From Solibaculum mannosilyticum (lineage in GTDB: Bacteria > Bacillota > Clostridia > Oscillospirales > Acutalibacteraceae): 64,000 bases of DNA. How positions within the stretch are numbered: the stretch's first letter is position 1; each line of letters begins with the position of its first letter. The stretch covers positions 186,001 through 250,000 of the forward strand of contig NZ_AP023321.1 of NCBI RefSeq assembly GCF_015140235.1. The letters run 5' to 3'. The notes below the pieces were generated by a model. The model was not told the DNA's origin and did not search any database. It worked only from the letters and a program-made list of their open reading frames with translations. A program made the position numbers and the translations under genes. Below, piece by piece: positions 34,559 through 43,222 of this stretch.

Positions 34559-35137
34559 ATGCCGGACGACAATGATATCCGTATTGCGGGGGATCATCCT
34601 TCGCGGGAAAGGCCTGAAGAGAACATTCTCGACCACACGGCCCAGGAGCTGGAGCGGGAGAAACGCAACGGCAATCTGGAGCGGGCGCGGCAGCTGGGCG
34701 CGCTGGTGGCTGGAGAGATGTGGGCGTCCGACAGCGAAAGCCTTTTCGGGGCCGACGCGGCAGAAGGAGGGCAGGGCCTGTTTGAACGGCGCCTGCTGTA
34801 CGCCTTTGCAGCGTCCACAGGCCTGGAACGATATACCCCCAATCAGCTCTGTGCCCGGACGGCACTCAGCAGCTTTTACGATGTTCTTAAGAAGGAAGCC
34901 CCCGATCTGTATGATCAGTTGGAGAATTCCTTTGCCTTTTCGTTTTATTACCTGGACTTGCGCCGGGGACAAAGGGTACCGGCCGACATCGGCAAATCCT
35001 TTGCCATGCTGTGCAACCGGGAAGACGATCCGGTGTACGCCAGGTTAGGAGAAGCGTTGTATCTGCGCTTTTTGGACGTCATAGAGGCTCAGGCAAAGAG
35101 CCTGCATTTTGTAGTGGAACCAGGAGGAGATCAATAA
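34559..35137 (+). CDS. Unrecognised cytosolic protein between TSCPD and Bcp genes
   Basis: The 192-residue, acidic, mainly helical protein has no signal peptide or membrane segment. The N-terminal third is charged (DHTAQELEREK, with runs of Glu, Arg and Lys); the rest has hydrophobic helices such as SFAFSFYYLDLRR. No catalytic motif was recognised. AAAGGTGTGA precedes the ATG. Its TAA shares one base with the ATG of bcp (TAATG), so the two are translationally coupled and probably act in the same stress or redox setting. Confidence 0.8.
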   Translation: MPDDNDIRIAGDHPSRERPEENILDHTAQELEREKRNGNLERARQLGALVAGEMWASDSESLFGADAAEGGQGLFERRLLYAFAASTGLERYTPNQLCARTALSSFYDVLKKEAPDLYDQLENSFAFSFYYLDLRRGQRVPADIGKSFAMLCNREDDPVYARLGEALYLRFLDVIEAQAKSLHFVVEPGGDQ

Positions 35138-35598
35138 TGCTCAAGCCAGGGGAAAAAGCGCCCGATTTTACATTGCCCGATCAGAATGGGCAACCGGTCA
35201 GCCTATCGTCTTTTCTGGGCAAGACGGTAATTCTGTATTTTTATCCGCGGGACAACACGCCGGGATGTACCAAGGAGGCCTGTTCATTCCGGGATCATTA
35301 TCCTCTTTACACCGAGAAGGATGCCGTTATCATCGGCATCAGCCCCAACACGTCGGAATCCCATCAGAAATTCGCCGAGAAATATGAACTGCCCTTTTTG
35401 CTGTTGGCCGATCCGGAGAAGGAGGTCATACAGGCTTACGGCGCCTGGGGAGAGAAGAAAAATTACGGCAAGGTGACGGTTGGATTGCTTCGTTCCACCT
35501 TTGTTATCGGGCCGGACGGCGTCATTCAAAAGGTATTTAAAAAGGTCAAGACGGCCACTCACGGTGAGGACGTGTTAAAAGTATTGTCCGCTGAGTGA
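35137..35598 (+). CDS. bcp: Thiol peroxidase Bcp (peroxiredoxin Q)
   Basis: This 153-residue peroxiredoxin reduces hydrogen and alkyl peroxides in the cytosol. The active-site stretch TPGCTKEAC has the peroxidatic Cys and a resolving Cys five residues later, typical of atypical 2-Cys PrxQ. The N-terminal GEKAPDFTLPDQNG is the family signature. GGAGGAG precedes the ATG, which overlaps the stop of the upstream gene by one base. A strong terminator ends the operon. Confidence 0.95.
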   Translation: MLKPGEKAPDFTLPDQNGQPVSLSSFLGKTVILYFYPRDNTPGCTKEACSFRDHYPLYTEKDAVIIGISPNTSESHQKFAEKYELPFLLLADPEKEVIQAYGAWGEKKNYGKVTVGLLRSTFVIGPDGVIQKVFKKVKTATHGEDVLKVLSAE

Positions 35599-35625
35599 TG
35601 TGGGTTGTGAATAAAGATCCTGTTT

Positions 35626-35659
35626 TCCCCCTTCCGGAAGAGCTGGAAGGGGGATTTTT
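35626..35659 (+). terminator. bcp operon terminator
   Basis: TCCCCCTTCC (35626-35635) and GGAAGGGGGA (35645-35654) pair and are followed by TTTTT. Confidence 0.92.
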
Positions 35660-35798
35660 GCAACTTGAGGGGAGGAAGGGCGTCAAAGAGCTTGCAGAAG
35701 AGAGCGAAAACAGGTATGATAACAGGTAGTTTAATGGAAACAGAAGCCGGAGATAAAAGGTATCTTGCATCAAAATGGATGGAAAGGGTGATGATCAT

Positions 35799-36425
35799 TT
35801 GAAGCGGGTGATCTTGATTGTGGTGGCCTTGGTGGTTCTGATCGCAGCGCTGGTATTTTTTATGCTGCTGCCGTTGGGACAAAAGAACCAAGATACGGCC
35901 AGCTCACAGATGCCGGTATCGTCCTGGCAGGGGACGACGGTCTCGGTTGGAGATGCGGGGGAGCAGGTCTCCCAGGCGGAGGATTCCCAGACCCAATGGG
36001 AATCAGGCAGCTTACAGACGATAGATTCCTCCATTCGATCGGCGCTGGAGAGCAGCAACCCTCTGGATAAGGCGTATCAGGAGCATCTGAATGCAGGGGA
36101 ATCCAAGTCTGAGCTGGATGCTTCCTTTATGGGATATTGGCTGGATGAAATCGACAACGCCTTTCAATTGGCGTTGGGGGCCTGTGATGAGCAGCAAAGC
36201 GTACTGCTTCAGAATGCGCAGGATGCATGGACCATCCAGAACGATGAACAGCAAGCTCTTTACTACAATCTGTTGACCAAACGGATCCCGGATGAACAGG
36301 AGAGGGAAGCGGTGTATCATAAATACCGTCTGGACTATTACCGGGATAGGGCCTTAACCCTCTACGAATATTACTGCATTCTCAAAGAGAATGTGGTGGA
36401 GATCACGTACCTGTTTGGGGAATAA
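35799..36425 (+). CDS. Unrecognised membrane-anchored protein
   Basis: The 208-residue protein has one N-terminal membrane anchor (about residues 3-26), a Ser/Gln-rich linker (about 30-75) and a helical outer domain of some 130 residues rich in Glu, Gln and Tyr (ALYYNLLTKRIPD, YRLDYYRDRAL). A TTG start at 35799 gives the compact anchor MKRVILIVV and lies 9 bases after AAAGGGTG; ATG at 35775 would add eight residues. No family was recognised. It is a lone gene between two terminators. Confidence 0.75.
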   Translation: MKRVILIVVALVVLIAALVFFMLLPLGQKNQDTASSQMPVSSWQGTTVSVGDAGEQVSQAEDSQTQWESGSLQTIDSSIRSALESSNPLDKAYQEHLNAGESKSELDASFMGYWLDEIDNAFQLALGACDEQQSVLLQNAQDAWTIQNDEQQALYYNLLTKRIPDEQEREAVYHKYRLDYYRDRALTLYEYYCILKENVVEITYLFGE

Positions 36426-36442
36426 ATGGAGATATAATAGAA

Positions 36443-36478
36443 AAACACCTTCTGGAATATTCCAGAAGGTGTTTTTTT
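36443..36478. terminator. Bidirectional terminator
   Basis: AACACCTTCTGGAA and TTCCAGAAGGTGTT form a perfect palindrome flanked by A-run and T-run, between two converging genes. Confidence 0.93.
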
Positions 36479-36502
36479 GCAGCTCCACTTTATAGCTTGG
36501 AT

Positions 36503-37237
36503 TTAGCCTTCGTACTCCATAATTTCAATGGAGTTGATGAGCACATCTTCCACCGGAGTGGAGGGCTGACTTCCATCGGTGGTAGGGGTTTTCTCCACAG
36601 CGGCGATGGCGTCAACTACATCCATGCCCTCGAATACCTGGCCAAAGACGGTATGGCCCGAACCGTCGGGAGTATAGACGCCGTCCAGCCACGGGGTACC
36701 GCCCACTTCAGCGTAGGTTTCCTTGACCTTTTCATCCATCTCGTCGAACTTATAGCCGTACTGGCTGTAAGTCGAATAGAGGGCGTCGTCCACAGGGCCG
36801 GCCTGGACGATGAAGAACTGGCTGCCGTTGGTATCGGGGCCGGCATTTGCCATCGACAGAGCACCGCGGTAATTGTGGAGATTCTCGTCGAATTCATCCT
36901 CAAAGGGGGTGCCCCAGATGCTTTCGCCGCCGGCGCCGGTGCCCTCAGGATCGCCGCCTTGAATCATGAAGTCCTCAATGACGCGATGGAATTTAAGGCC
37001 GTCGTAATATCCATCTTTGGCGTGAGTGGTGAAGTTCTCCACCGCTTTAGGAGCTTGGTCGGGGAAGAGGCGGATGCTGATATCGCCTAAGGTGGTGTGC
37101 ATGACAGCGATGGTCTCACCCTTTTTGGGAGCGTCCAGCTGAGAAGCGGGACCAAAAGAACCGCCGCAAGCCGTCAGGCTCAATACTAAAGCGGCACAGC
37201 AGCTCAAAAGAAGAATGCGTCGAATAAACTTGTGCAT
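36503..37237 (-). CDS. Cyclophilin-type peptidyl-prolyl isomerase, lipoprotein
   Basis: The 244 residues begin with a lipoprotein signal (LSLTAC lipobox, Cys at about 24) and continue as a cyclophilin domain with [31 protein letters not shown] and VFGQVFEGMDVV. The Arg, Phe, Gln and Met residues of the active site are present. It should act outside the membrane on secreted proteins. Start is ATG 37237, preceded by AAAGGAC. It is paired with a cytosolic paralogue 80 bases upstream on the same strand. Confidence 0.95.
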   Translation of the reverse strand: MHKFIRRILLLSCCAALVLSLTACGGSFGPASQLDAPKKGETIAVMHTTLGDISIRLFPDQAPKAVENFTTHAKDGYYDGLKFHRVIEDFMIQGGDPEGTGAGGESIWGTPFEDEFDENLHNYRGALSMANAGPDTNGSQFFIVQAGPVDDALYSTYSQYGYKFDEMDEKVKETYAEVGGTPWLDGVYTPDGSGHTVFGQVFEGMDVVDAIAAVEKTPTTDGSQPSTPVEDVLINSIEIMEYEG

Positions 37238-37316
37238 GGGAAACGTCCTTTCTCTGATGTTTTTCCAGTTACCCCGCATCAACACAGACGGGGTATGATT
37301 TAATGATGCAGAAGCC

Positions 37317-37913
37317 TTACTCGATGACGTCGATGGACTGAATCACCACATCCTCAAGCGGCTTATCCTGAGCGTTGGTGGCCACAGCGGCGATGGCATC
37401 TACCACATCCATGCCATCCGTCACCTGGCCGAACACCGAATGACGGAAATCCAGATGAGGGGTACCGCCCACAGCCTTATAGTTCTCCACGGCATGGGTA
37501 GGGAATCCACGATCGGAAAGCTGTTCCATTTGTTCAATGAGACGCTCATCCACCTCGGGAGCCTGGACGATGAAGAACTGGCTGCCGTTGGTATTGGGGC
37601 CGGCGTTGGCCATAGACAAAGCGCCGCGCAGATTATGCAGATCAGGGTCAAATTCATCCTGGAAGGAGGAGCCCCAGATGCTCTCGCCGCCCATACCGGT
37701 TCCGGTGGGATCGCCGCCCTGGATCATGAAGCCGTCGATGACCCGATGAAAGATCAGGCCGTCATAGTACCCGTTTTTCGCATGGGTGATGAAATTTTCC
37801 ACCGTTTTGGGAGCCTTATCGGCAAACAGGCGGATTTTGATATCGCCCAGACTGGTGTGCATGACGGCCGAGAGTTCGCCCGCCTGAGGTGCGTCAAGCT
37901 GATTGAAGGACAT
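37317..37913 (-). CDS. Cyclophilin-type peptidyl-prolyl isomerase, cytosolic
   Basis: A 198-residue cyclophilin without a signal peptide. [31 protein letters not shown] and [12 protein letters not shown] match its lipoprotein neighbour closely, so the pair arose by duplication with gain or loss of the signal. It catalyses cis-trans isomerisation of X-Pro bonds in the cytosol. AAAGGAGAT precedes the ATG at 37913. Confidence 0.95.
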   Translation of the reverse strand: MSFNQLDAPQAGELSAVMHTSLGDIKIRLFADKAPKTVENFITHAKNGYYDGLIFHRVIDGFMIQGGDPTGTGMGGESIWGSSFQDEFDPDLHNLRGALSMANAGPNTNGSQFFIVQAPEVDERLIEQMEQLSDRGFPTHAVENYKAVGGTPHLDFRHSVFGQVTDGMDVVDAIAAVATNAQDKPLEDVVIQSIDVIE

Positions 37914-38070
37914 GAACAGATCTCCTTTCGTTACCTGAAAAAATAAGGCTTGAACAATGGATGCTTCATTTCAACAGCGTAAAAGAGCAGCACCCACTAC
38001 GAATCTTATTCTCTTATTGTAACTGTCGTCCCCTAAAATGGCAAGGGGAAAATGACGGTACCATCCATCA

Positions 38071-38108
38071 AAAGAAAATCCGGCGCGCCACCAATAGCCG
38101 CGCCGGAT
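38071..38108 (-). terminator. serCA operon terminator
   Basis: On the minus strand ATCCGGCGCG and CGCGCCGGAT pair and TTTTCTTTT follows. Confidence 0.88.
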
Positions 38109-38127
38109 GATTTCTCGAAACAGTGCC

Positions 38128-39291
38128 TTACAGGGTCCAGATGCGGACAATAAAGTCCTTATCGTCGATCTTTTTGAGCACATCGGCCGTCACGTCGCCG
38201 GTGACGTCCAGAATGGCATAAGCGTAATCTTTCTTGGAATGGCTCTGCATGTTTTCAATGTTGAGGCCAATGGAGGAAACAGATTCCGTGATGTGGCTCA
38301 ACACGTTTGGCAGATTGCGATGGATGATGCAGATACGGGTGCAGCCGGCGGAACGTGCCATCTCCACGCGGGGGAAGTTGACTGAGTTGATGATATTGCC
38401 GTTTTCCAGGAAGTCCTTGACCTGGAGGGCGGCCATGCAGGCGCAGTTCTCTTCCGACTCAGGGGTGGAGGCGCCCAGATGAGGCAGCGGGATAACACCC
38501 TTCACATCCAACAAAGCGTCGGACGGGAAGTCTGTGACATAAGCCGCTACTTTGCCGCTTTCCAGGCCGGCGATGAGATCAGCTTCGTTGACCAGGCCGC
38601 CGCGGGCAAAGTTGAGGATGCGTACGCCTTCCTTCATGGAGGCGATGGCTTCGGCGTTGATCATGCCCTTGGTATCGGGTGTCTGGGGGACATGGATGGT
38701 GATATAATCGCACTCGCGATAGATTTCTTCCAGAGATTTGGCATGGGTAATGCGGCTGGAGAGCCCCCAGGCGGCGTCTACCGACAGGTAGGGATCGTAA
38801 CCGAACACCTCCATGTCCAATGCGGCGGCGGCATTTGCCACCCGCACGCCGATGGCGCCCAAGCCGATGACGCCCAATTTTTTACCGGCGATTTCCGGGC
38901 CGACAAAAGAGCTCTTGCCCTTTTCCACCATCTTGCCCACCTGATCGCCGTTGCCCTTGAGGGATTTGGCCCACTCGATGCCGTCCACAACCTTGCGGGA
39001 GCACAACAGCATACCGGCGATCACCAATTCCTTGACGGCGTTTGCATTGGCGCCGGGGGTATTGAATACCACGATACCGGCCTCAGCGCACTGATCTACC
39101 GGGATATTGTTGGTGCCGGCGCCGGCGCGGGCGATGGCCTTCAGGGATGCAGGCATTTCCATCTCATGCATGGAAGCCGAACGCACTAAAATGGCGTCGG
39201 GATTTTCCATGGTGTCGGATACTTCATAGTTCTCATCCAGGTTGGCTAAGCCCTTGGGCGAGATCTTATTTAACGTTTGAATACGATACAT
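38128..39291 (-). CDS. serA: D-3-phosphoglycerate dehydrogenase
   Basis: The 387-residue enzyme makes the first step of serine synthesis, oxidising 3-phosphoglycerate with NAD. It shows the NAD-binding LGVIGLGAIGVRVANAA, the Asp of FGYDPYLS, the substrate Arg in LNFARGGLVNE, and the catalytic Glu and His near LPHLGASTPESEEN. A C-terminal ACT domain (about 315-387, GCTRICIIHRNLPNV) could bind serine for feedback control. Start is ATG 39291, after GGCGGAG. It lies downstream of serC in one operon. Confidence 0.95.
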   Translation of the reverse strand: MYRIQTLNKISPKGLANLDENYEVSDTMENPDAILVRSASMHEMEMPASLKAIARAGAGTNNIPVDQCAEAGIVVFNTPGANANAVKELVIAGMLLCSRKVVDGIEWAKSLKGNGDQVGKMVEKGKSSFVGPEIAGKKLGVIGLGAIGVRVANAAAALDMEVFGYDPYLSVDAAWGLSSRITHAKSLEEIYRECDYITIHVPQTPDTKGMINAEAIASMKEGVRILNFARGGLVNEADLIAGLESGKVAAYVTDFPSDALLDVKGVIPLPHLGASTPESEENCACMAALQVKDFLENGNIINSVNFPRVEMARSAGCTRICIIHRNLPNVLSHITESVSSIGLNIENMQSHSKKDYAYAILDVTGDVTADVLKKIDDKDFIVRIWTL

Positions 39292-39340
39292 AGTGTAACT
39301 CCGCCTTTTCAATAAATTGAATGTTAAAATAACACGGGAA

Positions 39341-40423
39341 TTAGGCGTTGGCCTCGAAATCCTTCATGAAGGCGACCAACTTCTCCACACCTTCCATGGG
39401 CATGGCATTGTAGATGGAGGCACGCATACCGCCTACCGAACGGTGGCCCTTCAGGTTGACGAAACCAGCGGCTTCGGCAGCCTTGACGAATTTAGCGTCC
39501 ATATCGGCGTCGCCGGTGACAAAGGGAGCGTTCATGAGGGAACGGTCTTCCTTCACAACCGTGCCGCGGAACAGCTTGGAGTTATCCAAGAAATCGTAAA
39601 GCACAGCGGCTTTTGCTTCATTGCGAGCCTTCATAGCGTCCAGACCGCCGATTTCATCCTTGATCCACTGGAGCACCAGGCCGAAAATATAGATGGCGTA
39701 GCAGGGCGGGGTGTTAAACATGGAGCCGTTGTCGGCATGGGTCTGGTAATTGAACATGGTGGGGGTGATGTCACGTGCTTTGCCGATGAGGTCTTCACGG
39801 ATAATAACGATGGTCAGGCCGGCAGGACCGCAGTTTTTCTGAGCGCCGGCGTAGATCACGCCGAATTTAGACACATCCACCGGTTCCGACAGGATGCAGG
39901 AGGAGAAGTCGGCTACCAGCGGCACGTCGCCGGTTTCCGGCAGCTGATGGAACTTGGTGCCGTAGATGGTGTTGTTCATGCAGATGTGGAAGTAGTCGGC
40001 ATCCTTGGTGAAGGTGGACGGATCCAGCTTGGGGATGTAGGAGAAGGTCTTGTCGGCCGAGGACGCCACAGCCTTGGCTTCGCCGTAACGGCTGCCTTCG
40101 GCAAACGCTTTTTTAGCCCACTGGCCGGTGATGACATAATCGGCTTTGCCGGAACCGTTCATCAGGTTGAGGGGCACCATAGCGAACTGGGAGGAGGCGC
40201 CGCCCTGCAAAAACAGGACCTTGTAGTTGTCCGGAATGCCCATAATCTGGCGCAGATCGGCCTCGGCAGCCTCGATGATCGAGCCGTAGATCTTAGAGCG
40301 ATGGGACATTTCCATAACCGACTGACCACAGCCGTGGTAATCCAACATTTCATCTGCGGCGCGTTTCAGCACCGATTCGGGCAGCATAGAAGGGCCGGCC
40401 GAAAAATTATAAACTCTGCTCAT
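39341..40423 (-). CDS. serC: Phosphoserine aminotransferase
   Basis: The 360-residue PLP-dependent aminotransferase converts 3-phosphohydroxypyruvate to phosphoserine with glutamate. It begins RVYNFSAGPSMLPESVL, as SerC does, and has GGASSQF, and the PLP Lys in YAGAQKNCGPAG (about residue 195). C-terminal GHRSVGGMRASIYNA binds the substrate phosphate. GGAGGT precedes the ATG. It leads the serC-serA operon; no phosphoserine phosphatase gene is adjacent. Confidence 0.96.
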   Translation of the reverse strand: MSRVYNFSAGPSMLPESVLKRAADEMLDYHGCGQSVMEMSHRSKIYGSIIEAAEADLRQIMGIPDNYKVLFLQGGASSQFAMVPLNLMNGSGKADYVITGQWAKKAFAEGSRYGEAKAVASSADKTFSYIPKLDPSTFTKDADYFHICMNNTIYGTKFHQLPETGDVPLVADFSSCILSEPVDVSKFGVIYAGAQKNCGPAGLTIVIIREDLIGKARDITPTMFNYQTHADNGSMFNTPPCYAIYIFGLVLQWIKDEIGGLDAMKARNEAKAAVLYDFLDNSKLFRGTVVKEDRSLMNAPFVTGDADMDAKFVKAAEAAGFVNLKGHRSVGGMRASIYNAMPMEGVEKLVAFMKDFEANA

Positions 40424-40482
40424 AAATGCAATACCTCCATTTGATTTGCCACATGGGCGAAACGGATTGTAAGATACCTTCT

Positions 40483-40511
40483 ATTTTAGTATTTTTGGAT
40501 GTTGAAGTCAA
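40483..40511 (-). promoter_or_regulatory. serC promoter
   Basis: On the minus strand TTGACT (40506-40511), 17 bases, TAAAAT (40483-40488). Confidence 0.85.
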
Positions 40512-40520
40512 TCGGGTTTT

Positions 40521-40542
40521 GACTATTTTTTCACAAATAGTC
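40521..40542. promoter_or_regulatory. Perfect inverted repeat upstream of the serC promoter
   Basis: GACTATTT (40521-40528) and AAATAGTC (40535-40542) are separated by 6 bases and end 10 bases before the serC -35 element. Spacing and place suit a dimeric regulator, perhaps an activator. Confidence 0.5.
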
Positions 40543-40623
40543 CAACAATTCGCCATAATTTTTCGGCTTCTCTGCCAGATGATAACCACATTTCCCTGGG
40601 AAAATGGAAACATACAGTATTTC

Positions 40624-40652
40624 TTGCAAATAAAATAGTATCCTATTATAAT
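40624..40652 (+). promoter_or_regulatory. Promoter of the glycosyltransferase gene
   Basis: TTGCAA (40624-40629), 17 bases, TATAAT (40647-40652). Confidence 0.88.
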
Positions 40653-40699
40653 ATGTCTATTCGAATTGGAAGTTTCTCACCACTTTGAGAGGTGATTCA

Positions 40700-41821
40700 A
40701 TGAAACAAAAAAAATCTGTAGCGACCATTATCATCCCTTGCTACAATTGTGAAAAATATCTGGGACGGTGCCTGGATTCCGTAATCCTGCAGGAGGGCGC
40801 GGAAGACGGACGGGTAGAAATCGTGGTAGTGGACGATGGTTCTACCGACCGTTCCCTGGAGGTCGCTCGGGCATATGCACAACACGTTGCCTTTTTGCGC
40901 ATCATAGAGCAGCCCAATAAAGGGGCGGCCGCCGCGCGCAACGCCGGTATGGATGCTGCCAGCGGGCAGTACGTCCTGTTTCTAGACGCCGACGACTGGC
41001 TGGAAAAGGATGCGGCATCCCTGCTCCTGCAGGCGGCGGAGGATACAGGCGCCCAGGTGATTCATTATCTATTGCAGCATGAGCGGCTGGGGCAAACTAC
41101 CGTGGCTGAAAATGGAATCCAGAGCAAGACGCTGATGGACAAAGAAATGATCCGTACACAGGCGATCCCCATGATACTTGAGTGCGGAAGGATCAACAGC
41201 AGTTGTCTGAATTTTTATAACGTATCCTTTTTACGTGAAAAGGGAATCCGGTTTGAGGAGGGGCGTCTCATAGCCGAAGACGCCCGATTTGTATGGCAGG
41301 TATTGAATCAAGCGGAGAGCATGTATTTTATCAGCCGCCCGCTCTACCATTATTTTTATCATACGTCCAGCACGGTGCACAATATTACGCCAAAGCACAT
41401 CCAAGACGCTTTAGGATTTCAAAAATATCTTCAGGGAATTTTACCTCAAATTGGTCTTGACACCCCGCAAAACAGGAAACTATGCCGGCGGGGATTGATT
41501 ATCGTAGCGATGGATTTAGTTCCGAAAGTGAACGATAAAAAATTAATGTTGGAATTACTGGGGGATCGAAGTCTCTGGGAAGCCTGGAGTGAAGATGGGT
41601 ACCGTCCCAACGGAGCGCTTGCCTGTTTTGTGGCGCAAAATGCATGCGAAGGAAAAATAAAAGAGGCCTATTGGGCGATGAAAGCATATGCGTGGCAAAG
41701 GCGTTGGCTGAGAGTGTGGGGAAAAGACATCTTTTTGAGGGTTAAGAATACGGTGCTCTATCATTTTGACGATGTAAAACGTTCCCTGCAAAAATGGAAT
41801 ACGCAGAGATCATCCAATTAA
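40700..41821 (+). CDS. Family 2 glycosyltransferase
   Basis: The 373-residue enzyme has a GT-A fold. ATIIIPCYNCEKYLGRCLDS opens it, VVVDDGSTDRS binds the nucleotide, and FLDADDW holds the metal-binding DxD-like motif (about residues 94-100). The C-terminal 200 residues are helical and basic, with no membrane segment, suggesting peripheral membrane association. Donor and acceptor are unknown; extracellular polysaccharide or wall glycan synthesis is likely. Start is ATG 40700, after GAGAGGTGA. It stands alone, not in a polysaccharide cluster. Confidence 0.92.
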   Translation: MKQKKSVATIIIPCYNCEKYLGRCLDSVILQEGAEDGRVEIVVVDDGSTDRSLEVARAYAQHVAFLRIIEQPNKGAAAARNAGMDAASGQYVLFLDADDWLEKDAASLLLQAAEDTGAQVIHYLLQHERLGQTTVAENGIQSKTLMDKEMIRTQAIPMILECGRINSSCLNFYNVSFLREKGIRFEEGRLIAEDARFVWQVLNQAESMYFISRPLYHYFYHTSSTVHNITPKHIQDALGFQKYLQGILPQIGLDTPQNRKLCRRGLIIVAMDLVPKVNDKKLMLELLGDRSLWEAWSEDGYRPNGALACFVAQNACEGKIKEAYWAMKAYAWQRRWLRVWGKDIFLRVKNTVLYHFDDVKRSLQKWNTQRSSN

Positions 41822-41911
41822 TCAGAGGGAAATTTGTACATTTAGGCTTGTATTTGGCAGGTACTGTTCGTCAAATTTACGCTTTATTCACAATTAAGTC
41901 ACTGTTTTGAC

Positions 41912-41940
41912 TTGAGAACCTGGTTTTGAAATGTTATAAT
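41912..41940 (+). promoter_or_regulatory. Promoter of the DUF5050 lipoprotein gene
   Basis: TTGAGA (41912-41917), 17 bases, TATAAT (41935-41940). Confidence 0.82.
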
Positions 41941-42027
41941 ACACAAAGACAACAAGGTGGGGTCGGTAGAAATGAAAATCCAGCAGCGACCGTGGTCTGC
42001 TCGATTTGATTTAAGGAGGACTATAAA

Positions 42028-43008
42028 ATGAAAAAAGCCATTACTCTATTGTGCCTTCTGGCACTTTTGACTACATCGTTGGCTGCTTGCGGGAAAAAGG
42101 ACGGGGGAGATGCTTCCGGCGGCGCCCAGAGCGGCACAAGCGTTTCCGATTCGGCCTCTGGTTCTGATTCCGCTTCCGGCACGGATGGAACTACAGGAGG
42201 GGATGCTTCAGGGGAAGGCAGCGGGGATGCATCCGGATCTCAGCAGGGCGGTACCCCTGGCGACAGCACCAATGCCAATTTGACAGACGATACGACCAGC
42301 CATGTCACCGAGGCAGAAAAAGCGCCGTCGGTCAACCTGAAGGCTGAAAGTATGGACTTGGATATCGAAGCCATCTGTAGTGCAGCTGATTCGGAGTATA
42401 TCTATTATATCTCCCGTGACGATCAGCATATCTACCGCGTCAAGCACGACGGATCGGACAAGAAAGAGATCGTAACCGATGAGTGTAGCTGGGTGGGCGT
42501 CAATAAAGACGGCAACATTGAGTACTGCACCAATTACGACGCCAAAGCCGGTGCTGACAGCACCTACTTCACTGTGGACAAGAACGGCGAGAATAAGGTG
42601 GATAATCAGGAAGTCGTGCTGGATATCTTCCCCATCCCGGACGTCAAAGGCAACGATGGACGGATCTATTATCTGCTGACCACCAATGACGTAATGACCG
42701 CAGAGAAGTCTTTGAACCCTGGTATCTATTCCTGCGCAGAGGGCGAGGACAAGATCAACGACGGCAAGATGGTTGTAGAGGGCATTGTGGATTCCTTCTG
42801 CGTGATTGACGACTATGTAGTGACTTCCATCACCACAAAGGACGGATCCCATCTCTACCGCACCAATCTGGACGGCAGCAACACCGTCAAGCTGATGGAC
42901 GACCGTGCTATGTATCTGTCCAGCTCGGGCGAACGGGTGTACTTCATCAATTCGACCGACAGCAAGATTTATAGCCTGTCCATCGACGAGATCAAGGCTG
43001 CTAAATAA
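42028..43008 (+). CDS. DUF5050-type lipoprotein
   Basis: The 326-residue secreted protein has a lipobox LAAC (Cys at about 21), a Ser/Gly/Asp-rich linker (about 25-85) and a beta-propeller-like domain. The repeats have the form YIYYISRDDQHIYRVKHDGS, typical of DUF5050. A ligand or wall-binding role outside the cell is inferred; no enzyme motif is visible. AAGGAGG precedes the ATG. Codon usage is even and GAC/AAG-rich, which suggests good expression. A single-gene unit with clear promoter and terminator. Confidence 0.88.
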   Translation: MKKAITLLCLLALLTTSLAACGKKDGGDASGGAQSGTSVSDSASGSDSASGTDGTTGGDASGEGSGDASGSQQGGTPGDSTNANLTDDTTSHVTEAEKAPSVNLKAESMDLDIEAICSAADSEYIYYISRDDQHIYRVKHDGSDKKEIVTDECSWVGVNKDGNIEYCTNYDAKAGADSTYFTVDKNGENKVDNQEVVLDIFPIPDVKGNDGRIYYLLTTNDVMTAEKSLNPGIYSCAEGEDKINDGKMVVEGIVDSFCVIDDYVVTSITTKDGSHLYRTNLDGSNTVKLMDDRAMYLSSSGERVYFINSTDSKIYSLSIDEIKAAK

Positions 43009-43040
43009 ACTGGCCTGCTCTATGCCCTAATAGGATGGCA

Positions 43041-43078
43041 AAGCCCGATTCTCCTTTGAGGAGGATCGGGCTTTTTTG
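43041..43078 (+). terminator. Terminator of the DUF5050 gene
   Basis: AAGCCCGAT and ATCGGGCTT pair and are followed by TTTT. Confidence 0.9.
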
Positions 43079-43107
43079 ACGATAAAAACGACCGTGGGGA
43101 AAGATGG

Positions 43108-43136
43108 TTGTGCTTGAGAGGGGTTTGTGGTATATT
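43108..43136 (+). promoter_or_regulatory. metA promoter
   Basis: TTGTGC (43108-43113), 17 bases ending in TGG, TATATT (43131-43136). The leader is about 80 nt and shows no S-box/SAM-I consensus. Confidence 0.65.
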
Positions 43137-43222
43137 TATGGATAACGCTTCTGGATTGATGTAAAATCTTTGGAGTGATATACCATCAAGTGGTGAAGGC
43201 GCTTGTTGAGGAGGTCTTGTCT

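Noticed and set aside
34335-35048. A 237-codon plus-strand frame overlapping the TSCPD and following genes
   Set aside because: It is an out-of-frame shadow; the overlapping frames have ribosome sites, a TSCPD motif and TAATG coupling to bcp.
43137-43222. SAM riboswitch before metA
   Set aside because: The leader is about 80 nt with no S-box core and no terminator hairpin.
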